A stretch of DNA of 45,631 nt from the NCBI GenBank assembly GCA_002027195.1, contig MWJO01000068.1, positions 1 through 45,631 on the forward strand, in the 5' to 3' direction. This DNA comes from Streptomyces sp. GKU 895. Its GTDB lineage: Bacteria > Actinomycetota > Actinomycetes > Streptomycetales > Streptomycetaceae. The notes below the pieces were generated by a model that saw only the letters and a list, made by a program, of their open reading frames with translations, was not told the origin of the DNA and did no database searches. This document shows positions 28,603-37,564 of the stretch, in pieces; position 1 is the stretch's first letter; the number at the start of each line of letters is the position of its first letter. Made by a program: the position numbers and the translations under genes.

Positions 28603-30117
28603 TCAGCCCTCGCTGACGCCCAGCTTCTCCAGGATCAGCTCCTTGACGCGGGCCGCGTCGGCCTGGCCGCGGGTCGCCTTCATGACCGCGCCGACCAGGG
28701 CGCCGGCCGCGGCGACCTTGCCGGAGCGGATCTTGTCGGCGATGCCCGGGTTGCCGGCGATGGCCTCGTCGACGGCGGTGCCGAGGGCACCCTCGTCGGA
28801 GACGACCTTCAGACCGCGCTTCTCGACGACCTCGTCCGGGGTGCCCTCGCCCGCGAGGACGCCCTCGATGACCTGACGGGCCAGCTTGTCGTTCAGGTCG
28901 CCCTTCGAGACCAGCTCGGAGACGCGGGCGACCTGCACCGGCGTGATGGCCAGCTCGTCCAGCGACGTGCCCGACTCGTTGGCGCTGCGCGCCAGTTCGC
29001 CCATCCACCACTTACGGGCGGAGGCCGCGTCGGCACCGGCGTCGATCGTGGCGACGATCGGGTCCAGCGCGCCGGCGTTGAGGATCGCCTGCATGTCGGT
29101 GGCGGAGATGCCCCACTCGGCGAGCAGCCGGTTGCGGCGGGCCAGCGGCAGCTCGGGCAGTCCGGCCCGGATCTCCTCGACCCACTCACGGGAGGGGGCG
29201 ACCGGGACGAGGTCCGGCTCCGGGAAGTACCGGTAGTCCTCGGCCTCTTCCTTCACGCGGCCCGAGGTCGTGGACCCCGTGTCCTCGTGGAAGTGCCGGG
29301 TCTCCTGGATGATCGTGCCGCCGGACGAGAGAACGGCCGCGTGCCGCTGGATCTCGAACCGGGCCGCACGCTCCACGGAACGCAGCGAGTTGACGTTCTT
29401 GGTCTCCGAACGGGTGCCGAACTTCTCGGTGCCGTGCGGGCGCAGCGACAGGTTCACGTCGCAGCGCATCTGGCCCATCTCCATGCGGGCCTCGGAGACG
29501 CCGAGCGCCCGGATGACCTCGCGCAGCTCACGGACGTACGCCTTGGCGACCTCGGGAGCGCGCTCGCCTGCGCCCTCGATCGGCTTGGTGACGATCTCGA
29601 TGAGCGGGATGCCGGCGCGGTTGTAGTCCAGCAGGGAGTGGGACGCGCCGTGGATACGGCCCGTAGCGCCGCCGACGTGCGTCGACTTGCCGGTGTCCTC
29701 CTCCATGTGGGCGCGCTCGATCTCCACGCGGAAGGTCTCGCCGTCCTCCAGCTGCACGTCGAGGTAGCCGTTGAAGGCGATCGGCTCGTCGTACTGGGAG
29801 GTCTGGAAGTTCTTCGGCATGTCCGGATAGAAGTAGTTCTTCCGGGCGAAGCGGCACCACTCGGCGATCTCGCAGTTCAGCGCGAGACCGATCTTGATCG
29901 CCGACTCGACGCCGGTCGCGTTGACGACCGGGAGCGCGCCGGGCAGGCCGAGGCAGGTGGGGCAGGTCTGCGTGTTGGCGTCCTGACCGAGTTCGGTCGA
30001 ACAGCCGCAGAACATCTTGGTCTTGGTGCCGAGTTCGACATGGACCTCAAGGCCCATGACGGGGTCGTACGACGCCAGCGCGTCCTCGTACGACACCAGG
30101 TCGGTCGTGGTGGTCAC
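28603..30117 (-). CDS. gatB: Asp/Glu-tRNA amidotransferase subunit B
   Basis: tRNA-binding and kinase subunit of GatCAB, which converts Glu-tRNA(Gln) (and Asp-tRNA(Asn)) to Gln-/Asn-tRNA. It has 504 residues, typical length. It shows VMGLEVHVELGTKTKMFCGC, the zinc cysteine pair CPTCLGLPG, YFYPDMPKNFQTSQYD and the C-terminal YqeY-like tail. GTG 30117 follows AGGGAAG. It is the last gene of the gatC-gatA-orf-gatB operon. Confidence 0.96.
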   Translation of the reverse strand: MTTTTDLVSYEDALASYDPVMGLEVHVELGTKTKMFCGCSTELGQDANTQTCPTCLGLPGALPVVNATGVESAIKIGLALNCEIAEWCRFARKNYFYPDMPKNFQTSQYDEPIAFNGYLDVQLEDGETFRVEIERAHMEEDTGKSTHVGGATGRIHGASHSLLDYNRAGIPLIEIVTKPIEGAGERAPEVAKAYVRELREVIRALGVSEARMEMGQMRCDVNLSLRPHGTEKFGTRSETKNVNSLRSVERAARFEIQRHAAVLSSGGTIIQETRHFHEDTGSTTSGRVKEEAEDYRYFPEPDLVPVAPSREWVEEIRAGLPELPLARRNRLLAEWGISATDMQAILNAGALDPIVATIDAGADAASARKWWMGELARSANESGTSLDELAITPVQVARVSELVSKGDLNDKLARQVIEGVLAGEGTPDEVVEKRGLKVVSDEGALGTAVDEAIAGNPGIADKIRSGKVAAAGALVGAVMKATRGQADAARVKELILEKLGVSEG

Positions 30118-30132
30118 GGTGAAACTTCCCTC

Positions 30133-30372
30133 TCAGCCCAGCAGGACGTCGTCGTCGCCCAGCCGCTTCAGCTCGCGGTACAGGATGGCGAGGCCGGTGA
30201 CGATCGCGACCGCGGAGACGGTGGCGTCGATCAGCCGGAGCGTGTCCTGCTCGGTGCGGGCCTTCTTGATCTGCTTGGCGACACCCAACGCGCCGAACGC
30301 GGTGGTGGCCATCGACAGGTAGGTACCGGACTTGGACTTCTTGAAGTCCTTGGCCTTGGTCAGCTTGCTCAC
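30133..30372 (-). CDS. Small membrane protein between gatA and gatB, function unknown
   Basis: A 79-residue protein. GTG 30372 overlaps the gatA stop as GTGA, with GAGGAGG 10 nt upstream, and its own stop is 15 nt before gatB. So it is translationally embedded in the operon. The Lys-rich N-terminus (MSKLTKAKDFKKSKSG) is followed by a segment YLSMATTAFGALGVAKQIKK, then a clear membrane helix (TVSAVAIVTGLAILYREL). Codon use matches the flanks. No family recognised. A role linked to the amidotransferase is possible but unproven. Confidence 0.78.
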   Translation of the reverse strand: MSKLTKAKDFKKSKSGTYLSMATTAFGALGVAKQIKKARTEQDTLRLIDATVSAVAIVTGLAILYRELKRLGDDDVLLG

Positions 30373-31874
30373 AGCGACGGTGCCTCCTCGAGAAGCGGGT
30401 GCCCCCACTTTTCCACGAAGGCGGCCTCGACGGCGGCGCCGACCTTGTAAAGACGGTCGTCCTTCAGCGCCGGGGCGATGATCTGGAGGCCCACCGGGAG
30501 GTTGTCCTCGGGCGCCAGACCGCACGGCAGCGACATCGCCGCGTTGCCCGCGAGGTTCGTCGGGATGGTGCACAGGTCGGCCAGGTACATCGCCATCGGG
30601 TCGTCGGCACGCTCGCCGATCGGGAAGGCGGTGGTGGGCGTCGTCGGCGAGACGATGACGTCGACCTGCTCGAAGGCCTTCTCGAAGTCGCGCGTGATGA
30701 GCGTGCGGACCTTCTGGGCGCTGCCGTAGTAGGCGTCGTAGTAGCCGCTGCTCAGCGCGTACGTGCCGAGCATGATGCGGCGCTTCACCTCGGGGCCGAA
30801 GCCCGCCTCACGGGTGAGGGAGGTGACCTCCTCGGCCGAGTGGGTGCCGTCGTCGCCGGTCCGCAGGCCGTAGCGCAGGCCGTCGAAGCGGGCGAGGTTG
30901 CTCGAACACTCGGACGGGGCGATGAGGTAGTACGCCGACAGGGCGAGGTCGAAGGACGGGCAGTCCAGCTCGACGATCTCGGCGCCCAGCTCCTTGAGGA
31001 GCGCGACGGACTCGTCGAAGCGCTGGATGACACCGGCCTGGTAGCCCTCGCCGCGGAACTGCTTGACGACACCGACGCGCATGCCCTGGACGCTGCCGTT
31101 GCGGGCGGCCTCGACGACCGGCGGGACCGGGGCGTCGATGGACGTGGAGTCGAGCGGGTCGTGCCCGGCGATGACCTCGTGCAGGAGGGCCGCGTCCAGG
31201 ACCGTACGGGCGCACGGCCCGCCCTGGTCCAGGGAGCTGGAGAAGGCCACCATGCCGTAGCGGGAGACCGCTCCGTACGTCGGCTTGACGCCGACCGTGC
31301 CGGTGACGGCGGCCGGCTGGCGGATGGAACCGCCGGTGTCGGTGCCGATGGCGAGGGGCGCCATGTGCGCGGCGAGCGCCGCGGAGGAACCGCCGCCGGA
31401 GCCGCCGGGGATGCGGGTGAGGTCCCACGGGTTGCCGGTCGGCCCGTACGCGCTGTTCTCCGTCGAGGACCCCATGGCGAACTCGTCCATGTTGGTCTTG
31501 CCGAGGATGACGACGTCGGCGGCCTTCAGACGCTTGGTGAGGGTGGCGTCGTACGGCGGGATCCAGCCCTCGAGGATCTTCGAGCCGACGGTCGTCGGGA
31601 TGCCCTCGGTGGTGAAGATGTCCTTCAGCGCGAGGGGCACACCGGCGAGCGGCCCGAGCTTCTCGCCCCGCTCGCGCTTCTCGTCGACGGCACGCGCCTG
31701 CGCCAGCGCGCCCTCGCGGTCGACGTGCAGGAAGGCGTGCACCTTCTCGTCGACGGCCTCGATCCGGGCGAGGTGGGCCTCGGTGACCTGGACGGCCGTG
31801 AGCTCGCCGGAGGCGATCTTCGCGGCGGTCTCGGCGGCGGTGAGCTTGATGATGTTGACGTTGTTGTCCGTCAT
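30369..31874 (-). CDS. gatA: Asp/Glu-tRNA amidotransferase subunit A
   Basis: Amidase subunit that frees ammonia from glutamine for GatB. It has 501 residues with the Ser-cisSer-Lys amidase triad: Lys in PLALKDIFTTEG and the glycine/serine loop RIPGGSGGGSSAALAAH with IGTDTGGSIRQPAA. ATG 31874 lies 6 nt after the gatC stop. It overlaps the small membrane-protein gene by 4 bp. Confidence 0.96.
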   Translation of the reverse strand: MTDNNVNIIKLTAAETAAKIASGELTAVQVTEAHLARIEAVDEKVHAFLHVDREGALAQARAVDEKRERGEKLGPLAGVPLALKDIFTTEGIPTTVGSKILEGWIPPYDATLTKRLKAADVVILGKTNMDEFAMGSSTENSAYGPTGNPWDLTRIPGGSGGGSSAALAAHMAPLAIGTDTGGSIRQPAAVTGTVGVKPTYGAVSRYGMVAFSSSLDQGGPCARTVLDAALLHEVIAGHDPLDSTSIDAPVPPVVEAARNGSVQGMRVGVVKQFRGEGYQAGVIQRFDESVALLKELGAEIVELDCPSFDLALSAYYLIAPSECSSNLARFDGLRYGLRTGDDGTHSAEEVTSLTREAGFGPEVKRRIMLGTYALSSGYYDAYYGSAQKVRTLITRDFEKAFEQVDVIVSPTTPTTAFPIGERADDPMAMYLADLCTIPTNLAGNAAMSLPCGLAPEDNLPVGLQIIAPALKDDRLYKVGAAVEAAFVEKWGHPLLEEAPSL

Positions 31875-31880
31875 GACTTC

Positions 31881-32177
31881 TTAGTCCTCCCCCAGGATCT
31901 GCGGCACCTTGAAACGCTGCTGCTCCTGGGCCGGGGCGCCGGAGAGCGCCTGCTCGGGGGTGAGCGACGGACGGACCTCGTCCGCCCGCATGACGTTCGT
32001 CAGCGGGAGCGGGTGCGAGGTCGGCGGTACGTCTTGGTCGGCGACCTCACTGACGCGTGCGACCGCGCCGATGATGTCGTCCAGCTGTCCCGCGAAGTGC
32101 TCGAGCTCTTCGGGCTTCAGCTCCAGACGCGCCAGCCGGGCGAGGTGGGCGACCTCCTCGCGCGTGATGCCAGGCAT
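31881..32177 (-). CDS. gatC: Asp/Glu-tRNA amidotransferase subunit C
   Basis: A 98-residue assembly and linker subunit of GatCAB. It shows the family start ITREEVAHLARLARLEL and the conserved C-terminal VMRADEVRPSLTPEQAL. ATG 32177 follows GAGGATCG. It is the first gene of the operon. The 67-bp gap to the cupin gene carries no obvious terminator. Confidence 0.95.
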   Translation of the reverse strand: MPGITREEVAHLARLARLELKPEELEHFAGQLDDIIGAVARVSEVADQDVPPTSHPLPLTNVMRADEVRPSLTPEQALSGAPAQEQQRFKVPQILGED

Positions 32178-32244
32178 GCAGCGATCCTCTGGGGTGAGTG
32201 TGTGTGGTTTGGGGCCAATCCTATGGGGCCGGGGGCGGTGACGG

Positions 32245-32754
32245 TTACGCGGTTTCCCCAGGGGCCGGGCGGGCGTCCCAGGCCTCGCTCCGCAGGAAGT
32301 GGTTGTCGTAGAGCTCCTGCACCTCCAGGATGCTCTCCGGACCGACCTCGCCGAGGCGGATGCGCTGCAGATGGCGGAAGTACTCGAAGCGCTCCACGCC
32401 CGGGGTGATGACGATCAGCAGGTCGGCGGTGGCGCCGGGGGCGGCGGCGAAGGCGTGCGCCCTGCCGGGCGGGACGATGACGAGGTCGCCGCGCTCGGCG
32501 GTGACGATGTCGTCGCCGGACAGGAGCTGGGCCTCGCCGTCGAGGAGGAAGAACATCTCGGCGGAGTCGCGGTGCAGATGCGGCTTGGCGCCGTCGGCGC
32601 CCTGGCCGAGGGTGACGCGCACGGTGGACAGCGCGCCGCCGGACGCGCTGCTGTCGGCGAGCAGCTTCACGGCGACGGGATCTCCGCCGAGGGTCTCGGC
32701 CTCGGCGTCACGGACCACCACGGAGTCGTCGAACTTCGGTACGAACAGCGACAT
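32245..32754 (-). CDS. Cupin-domain protein
   Basis: A 169-residue single-cupin protein. The metal motif region is KPHLHRDSAEMFFLLDGEA (two His, Glu) and the second cupin strand is GDLVIVPPGRAHAFAAAPG. The start is the second of two close ATGs (32754), because GGGGG lies 7 nt before it. The first (32760) has no spacing. Such proteins may be dioxygenases, isomerases or binding proteins, and the activity here is unknown. It is on the same strand as gatC. Confidence 0.78.
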   Translation of the reverse strand: MSLFVPKFDDSVVVRDAEAETLGGDPVAVKLLADSSASGGALSTVRVTLGQGADGAKPHLHRDSAEMFFLLDGEAQLLSGDDIVTAERGDLVIVPPGRAHAFAAAPGATADLLIVITPGVERFEYFRHLQRIRLGEVGPESILEVQELYDNHFLRSEAWDARPAPGETA

Positions 32755-32824
32755 CTTCATTCCCCCTGATGACTGGTGTTGATCATTTCAACGCCGGGTC
32801 CCCGGGGGCTGATTCCGGCGGTTC

Positions 32825-35086
32825 CTACTCGTCGGCCGCGGCGGCCGGCAGGGCCGCCCGCGGCCGCTGCCAGCCGCGCGATCCGCGCGCCCGCAGCCAG
32901 GCCGTCGTCTCCTCGGCCGGCATCGCCGCCGCGACCAGCCAGCCCTGTACGGCGTCACAGCCCAGGTCGCGCAGGCGCTCCCAGGTCTCGTCGTCCTCGA
33001 CGCCCTCGGCGACGACCAGCAGGCCGAGGGAATGGGCGAGGTCGAGCGTGCAGCGGACGATCTCGGCGTCCTCGGCGTCGACGGCGAGGCGGGCCACGAA
33101 CGAGCGGTCGATCTTCAGTTCGCTGACGGGAAGGCTCCGCAGGTGCACCAGGGACGAGTAACCGGTGCCGAAGTCGTCGAGGGACATCTTCACGCCGTGG
33201 CCGGTCAGCCCGGCGAGGGTGTCGGCGGCGCGCTGCGGGTCCTCCAGCAGCACGTGTTCCGTTATCTCCAGCTGGAGGGAGCCCGCCGGGACGCCGTGCC
33301 GGGCGAGGCGGGCGGCGACGGAGCCCGCGAAGCCGGGGGTGTGGACGTCACGCGGGGAGACGTTCACCGCGACCGGGACGTACAGCCCCTGGGCCCGCCA
33401 TGCGGCGACCTGGGCCAGCGCGGTGTCGAGGACGTACTCGGTGAGGTGGGGCATCAGGCCGGAGGACTCGGCGATGGCGATGAACTCGTCCGGCGGCACC
33501 TTCCCGCGCTCCGGGTGCACCCAGCGGACCAGGGCCTCCAGGCCCGCCACCTGTCCGTCGAAGCGGACCTTGGGCTGGTAGTGCAGCTCGACCTCGTGCG
33601 CGTCGAGGGCGCGGCGCAGGTCGCCCAGCAGGCCGAGCCGGTCCGGGGTGTTCGAGTCCCGTTTGGACTCGTAGACCTCGACGCCGGTCCGGTCCCGCTT
33701 CGCCTGGTACATCGCCACGTCCGCCCGGCGCAGCAGCCCCTCGGCGTCGAGGGCGTGGTCGGGGAAGACGGCGACTCCGGCGCTGGCCTCCAGGACGAGG
33801 GTGAGCCCGTCGAGGTCGAGCGGGGAGCTGAGGGCCGAGACGAGGCTGCGGGCGACGCGGGTCGCGGACGTCGTGGAGTCGGCGACCGGCAGTAACACGG
33901 CGAACTCGTCGCCGCCGAGCCGCGCGGCCTCCGCCCCGCGCGGCAGGGCCTGCTGGAGCCGGTCGGCTATCTGCAGGAGCAGGCGGTCACCGGCGAGATG
34001 GCCGAGCGTGTCGTTGACCGACCGGAAGCGGTCGAGGTCGATGAGCATCAGGGCCGAGCGGGCGCCGATGCGTTCGGCGTCGTCCAGGGCGGTCCAGATG
34101 CGTTCGAGGAGCCACTGGCGGTTGGGCAGCCCGGTCAGCGGGTCGCGCAGCTGCTCCTCCGCCCGGGCCCGGGCCATCCACAGGGTGGAGTCGAGGGCTA
34201 TCAGCGGGATGGCGAAGAGCGGCAGCAGCAACGGCTTGGCCGCGGCGACGACACAGACCAGCGGGGCGATGCCGAGCAGCGCGACCGCGACCAGGCCCTG
34301 TCTGACCAGGGCGGTGCGGGCGACCGTGGGCAGTCCGCCGGTGCGGGGAGCGTGCAGGTACCACAGCAGGATGCGGGTGACCGCGAGATAGGCGGCCGCG
34401 ACGAGGACGATCTCGGGGACCGTGTAGAGGGTCCAGGTCTCGGGGTTCCAGGGGGCCTCGACGCTGGGTACGCGGCCGAAGGCGGCCAGGATCAGCGCGC
34501 CGCCGGCGATGCCGAGGATGTCCACCGCGCCGTGCAGGACGCCCTGCCGCCAGCGGTGGCGCCTGGCTATGCCGACCAGGACGACGACGGTGAGGCTGAC
34601 CATGCCGGCCGGCACCCAGCCGTACAGCATCAGGACGGCGAGGGTGAGGGCGGCGCCGGAGCCGGTGCCGCCCCACCAGCGGGCGCGGCCGAGCGCGACG
34701 AGGTGACCGACGATGACGCCGGTGAGCACGGCGAGGGCCCAGCCGACGGTGCCGGACGGGAAGAGGGCGTGGCTTCCGGTGAACGCCCGGTAGAAGCCCG
34801 CCCCCAGCACGAACCCGGCCGCCGCGACGACCGCCGCGGGCAGCGCGGGCCAGGACAGATGCCGCTCGTGCTCGGCCCCGGGCAGCCCGGAGGTGTGGTC
34901 GGCGGTGAGCGGTACGGCGGTGCGGTCGTCCACGGCGGTGTACGGTCCAGCCGGCACGGCGGGGCCGGTGACCCGCGCCTCGTCCCGCGGGCGCTCCGCG
35001 GTGCCCGGCGCCCGGCGGCTCCCCCGCCATGCGCCGGCCAGCCGGCGCAGCCGCGAGTACGGGGCGGCGCTCTCGGTCGGTTCCAT
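32825..35086 (-). CDS. rmdB: Membrane GGDEF-EAL protein, probable c-di-GMP phosphodiesterase (RmdB-like)
   Basis: A 753-residue protein with about 5-7 membrane segments (residues ~60-290), then GGDEF (LGGDEFAVLLPVAD) and EAL (LEALVRWVHPERG) domains. Both catalytic motifs are intact: EAL, LDDFGTGYSSL, LKIDRSFV, VAEGVEDDE and DAVQGW. The RxxD inhibitory site before GGDEF is absent (RGAE offset by one). ATG 35086 follows GAGAGGGACGGG. The placement next to ligA and the architecture recall Streptomyces RmdB, a phosphodiesterase required for normal development. The name is from memory of the family. Confidence 0.83.
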   Translation of the reverse strand: MEPTESAAPYSRLRRLAGAWRGSRRAPGTAERPRDEARVTGPAVPAGPYTAVDDRTAVPLTADHTSGLPGAEHERHLSWPALPAAVVAAAGFVLGAGFYRAFTGSHALFPSGTVGWALAVLTGVIVGHLVALGRARWWGGTGSGAALTLAVLMLYGWVPAGMVSLTVVVLVGIARRHRWRQGVLHGAVDILGIAGGALILAAFGRVPSVEAPWNPETWTLYTVPEIVLVAAAYLAVTRILLWYLHAPRTGGLPTVARTALVRQGLVAVALLGIAPLVCVVAAAKPLLLPLFAIPLIALDSTLWMARARAEEQLRDPLTGLPNRQWLLERIWTALDDAERIGARSALMLIDLDRFRSVNDTLGHLAGDRLLLQIADRLQQALPRGAEAARLGGDEFAVLLPVADSTTSATRVARSLVSALSSPLDLDGLTLVLEASAGVAVFPDHALDAEGLLRRADVAMYQAKRDRTGVEVYESKRDSNTPDRLGLLGDLRRALDAHEVELHYQPKVRFDGQVAGLEALVRWVHPERGKVPPDEFIAIAESSGLMPHLTEYVLDTALAQVAAWRAQGLYVPVAVNVSPRDVHTPGFAGSVAARLARHGVPAGSLQLEITEHVLLEDPQRAADTLAGLTGHGVKMSLDDFGTGYSSLVHLRSLPVSELKIDRSFVARLAVDAEDAEIVRCTLDLAHSLGLLVVAEGVEDDETWERLRDLGCDAVQGWLVAAAMPAEETTAWLRARGSRGWQRPRAALPAAAADE

Positions 35087-35356
35087 TCCCGTCCCTCTCA
35101 CAGCCGGCGGTGCCCACGCCACGCGGCCCGTTGCCCGACAAACCCTCTACGGCGCCGCGTTGGAAAACCCTTTCCCGTCCTCCTGAGGAGCACGGGGTTG
35201 CCCCAACCGCAGCTGGGCACGGCAGGCGCACATCTCAACAGTAGGCCGCAGAAGGCTTCCACGGGCAGCGGTCGTCGACGGTTGCCCGAATGCGCCCCGG
35301 CCACCCGTATGCATCTGGTATGCGCCGATCGGGTGGCCTTCAACCGCCGCTCCGCC

Positions 35357-37549
35357 CTACTCCTCGATGGGAAGTGCGACTTCGGCGGCCGCTTCCGGCC
35401 CCTGTTCCAGCAGGACGTTGAAGCCGTCCTCGTTCAGAACGGGCACCTTGAGCTGCATCGCCTTGTCGTACTTCGAACCAGGATTGTCACCCACAACCAC
35501 GAAAGACGTCTTCTTCGAAACAGAACCGGTCACTTTCGCTCCACGCGACTGAAGGGCGTCCTTGGCGCCGTCGCGGGTGAAGTGCTCCAGGGTGCCGGTG
35601 ACGACGACGGTGAGGCCTTCGAGGGGGCGGGGGCCTTCGTCTTCGCCGGTGCCTTCTTCCTCGAAGGGGACTCCGGCTTCCTTCCACTTGCGGATGATCT
35701 CGCGGTGCCAGTCCTCCGCCAGCCACTCCTTGACGGACTTGGCGATGATCTCGCCCACGCCGTCGGTGTTGGCCAGCTCCAGCTCGGTGGCCTGCTCGAT
35801 GCGCTCGATCGAACGGAACTCCCGGGCCAGCGCCTGGGCGGCGACCGGTCCGACATGGCGGATGGAGAGGCCGTTGAGGAAGCGGGCGAACGGCCGGGTC
35901 TTGGCCTCCTCGATGTTCTTGAGCAGCGCCAGGGTGTTCTTCTTCGGTTCGCCCTCCTTGTTGGCGAAGACCGTGACGACCTTCTCCTCGCCCGTCTCGG
36001 GGTCCCGCTTGGGCAGGCCGCTGTCCTTGTCGCGGACGTACGCCTTGATCGGGAGCAGCTTCTCCACGGTCAGGTCGAAGAGGTCACCCTCGTCGACGAG
36101 CGGCGGATCGGCCGGCTCCAGCGGGCGGGTGAGAGCGGCGGCGACGACCTCACCGAAGTGCTCGATGTCCAGGCATTCCCGGCCCGCGAGGTAGGAGACA
36201 CGCTCGCGCAACTGGGCCGGGCAGGTACGGGCGTTGGGACACCGCAGATCGATGTCGCCCTCCTTCATGGGCTTCAGCGGTGTTCCGCACTCCGGGCACT
36301 CGGCCGGCATCACGAACTCCCGCTCGCTGCCGTCCCGCAGGTCCACCACCGGGCCGAGGATCTCCGGGATGACGTCACCGGCCTTGCGCAGCACCACCGT
36401 GTCCCCGATGAGGACGCCCTTCGCCTTGACGACCTCCTGGTTGTGCAGGGTGGCGAACTCGACCTCGGAGCCCGCGACGGTCACCGGCTCGACCTGGGCG
36501 TAGGGCGTGACGCGACCGGTGCGACCGACACCGACCTTGATGTCGATCAGCTTGGTGTTGACCTCTTCCGGCGCGTACTTGTAGGCGATCGCCCAGCGCG
36601 GCGCGCGTGCCGTAGAGCCGAGGCGGCCCTGGAGGCGGATCTCGTCGAGCTTGATGACGGCGCCGTCGATCTCGTGCTCCACCGAGTGCCGGTTCTCGCC
36701 GAAGTACGCGATGAACTCCCGTACGCCGTCTAGGTCGTCGACCACCTTGTTGTGCTTGGCCGTCGGCAGGCCCCAGGTCTTGAGGAGGTCGTAGGCCTCG
36801 GAGAGGCGGGTCATGCCGTCGAAGCCCTCCAGGGCGCCGATGCCGTGCACGACCATGTGGAGCGGGCGGGAAGCGGTGACGCGCGGGTCCTTCTGGCGCA
36901 GCGAACCCGCCGCCGCGTTGCGCGGGTTGGCGAAGGGCTTGTCGCCGGCTTCGACCAGACGGGCGTTGAGCTCCTCGAACTTCTCCATCGGGAAGTAGAC
37001 CTCGCCGCGGATCTCCACGAGGTCCGGGATCTTGTCGCCCTTCAGCCGGTCCGGGATCTCGGCGATGGTGCGGACGTTGGGGGTGATGTCCTCGCCGGTG
37101 CGGCCGTCACCGCGGGTCGCCGCGCGCGTGAGGCGGCCGTGCTCATAGGTGAGGTTGACGGCGAGGCCGTCCACCTTCAGCTCGCACAGGAGGTGGTACT
37201 CGGCGCCGCCGACGTCCTTGGCGACGCGGTCGGCCCAGGCGGCGAGTTCCTCGTCGCTGAAGGCATTGTCGAGGGAGAGCATGCGGGAGCGGTGCTCGAC
37301 GGACGTGAACTCCGTCTCGTACGCGCCCGCGACCTTCTGCGTGGGCGAGTCCGGCGTGCGCAGCTCCGGGTGCTCGTCCTCCAGCGCCTCCAGGGACCGC
37401 AGGAGCTTGTCGAAGTCCGCGTCGCTGATGACGGGGGCGTCCTTCACGTAGTACCGGAAGCGGTGCTCCTCGATCTGCTCAGCGAGCTGCGCGTGCTTCT
37501 CCCGTGCCTCCGCGGGCACCGTCGTCTCCGCTTGCTTGTCGCCGGCCAC
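35357..37549 (-). CDS. ligA: NAD-dependent DNA ligase
   Basis: Essential ligase sealing nicks in replication and repair, 730 residues. Order: Ia domain (YYVKDAPVISDADFDKLL), adenylation motif CELKVDGLAVNL with the catalytic Lys, OB fold, zinc finger CPECG...CPNARTC, helix-hairpin-helix repeats (RHVGPVAAQALAREF) and a C-terminal BRCT domain (EGLTVVVTGTLEHF). GTG 37549 follows GGGAGG. It is 15 nt downstream of the core-MetE-like gene end, so the two are probably co-transcribed. The actinobacterial length is normal. Confidence 0.97.
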   Translation of the reverse strand: MAGDKQAETTVPAEAREKHAQLAEQIEEHRFRYYVKDAPVISDADFDKLLRSLEALEDEHPELRTPDSPTQKVAGAYETEFTSVEHRSRMLSLDNAFSDEELAAWADRVAKDVGGAEYHLLCELKVDGLAVNLTYEHGRLTRAATRGDGRTGEDITPNVRTIAEIPDRLKGDKIPDLVEIRGEVYFPMEKFEELNARLVEAGDKPFANPRNAAAGSLRQKDPRVTASRPLHMVVHGIGALEGFDGMTRLSEAYDLLKTWGLPTAKHNKVVDDLDGVREFIAYFGENRHSVEHEIDGAVIKLDEIRLQGRLGSTARAPRWAIAYKYAPEEVNTKLIDIKVGVGRTGRVTPYAQVEPVTVAGSEVEFATLHNQEVVKAKGVLIGDTVVLRKAGDVIPEILGPVVDLRDGSEREFVMPAECPECGTPLKPMKEGDIDLRCPNARTCPAQLRERVSYLAGRECLDIEHFGEVVAAALTRPLEPADPPLVDEGDLFDLTVEKLLPIKAYVRDKDSGLPKRDPETGEEKVVTVFANKEGEPKKNTLALLKNIEEAKTRPFARFLNGLSIRHVGPVAAQALAREFRSIERIEQATELELANTDGVGEIIAKSVKEWLAEDWHREIIRKWKEAGVPFEEEGTGEDEGPRPLEGLTVVVTGTLEHFTRDGAKDALQSRGAKVTGSVSKKTSFVVVGDNPGSKYDKAMQLKVPVLNEDGFNVLLEQGPEAAAEVALPIEE

Positions 37550-37564
37550 CGTGTTGTCCTCCCG

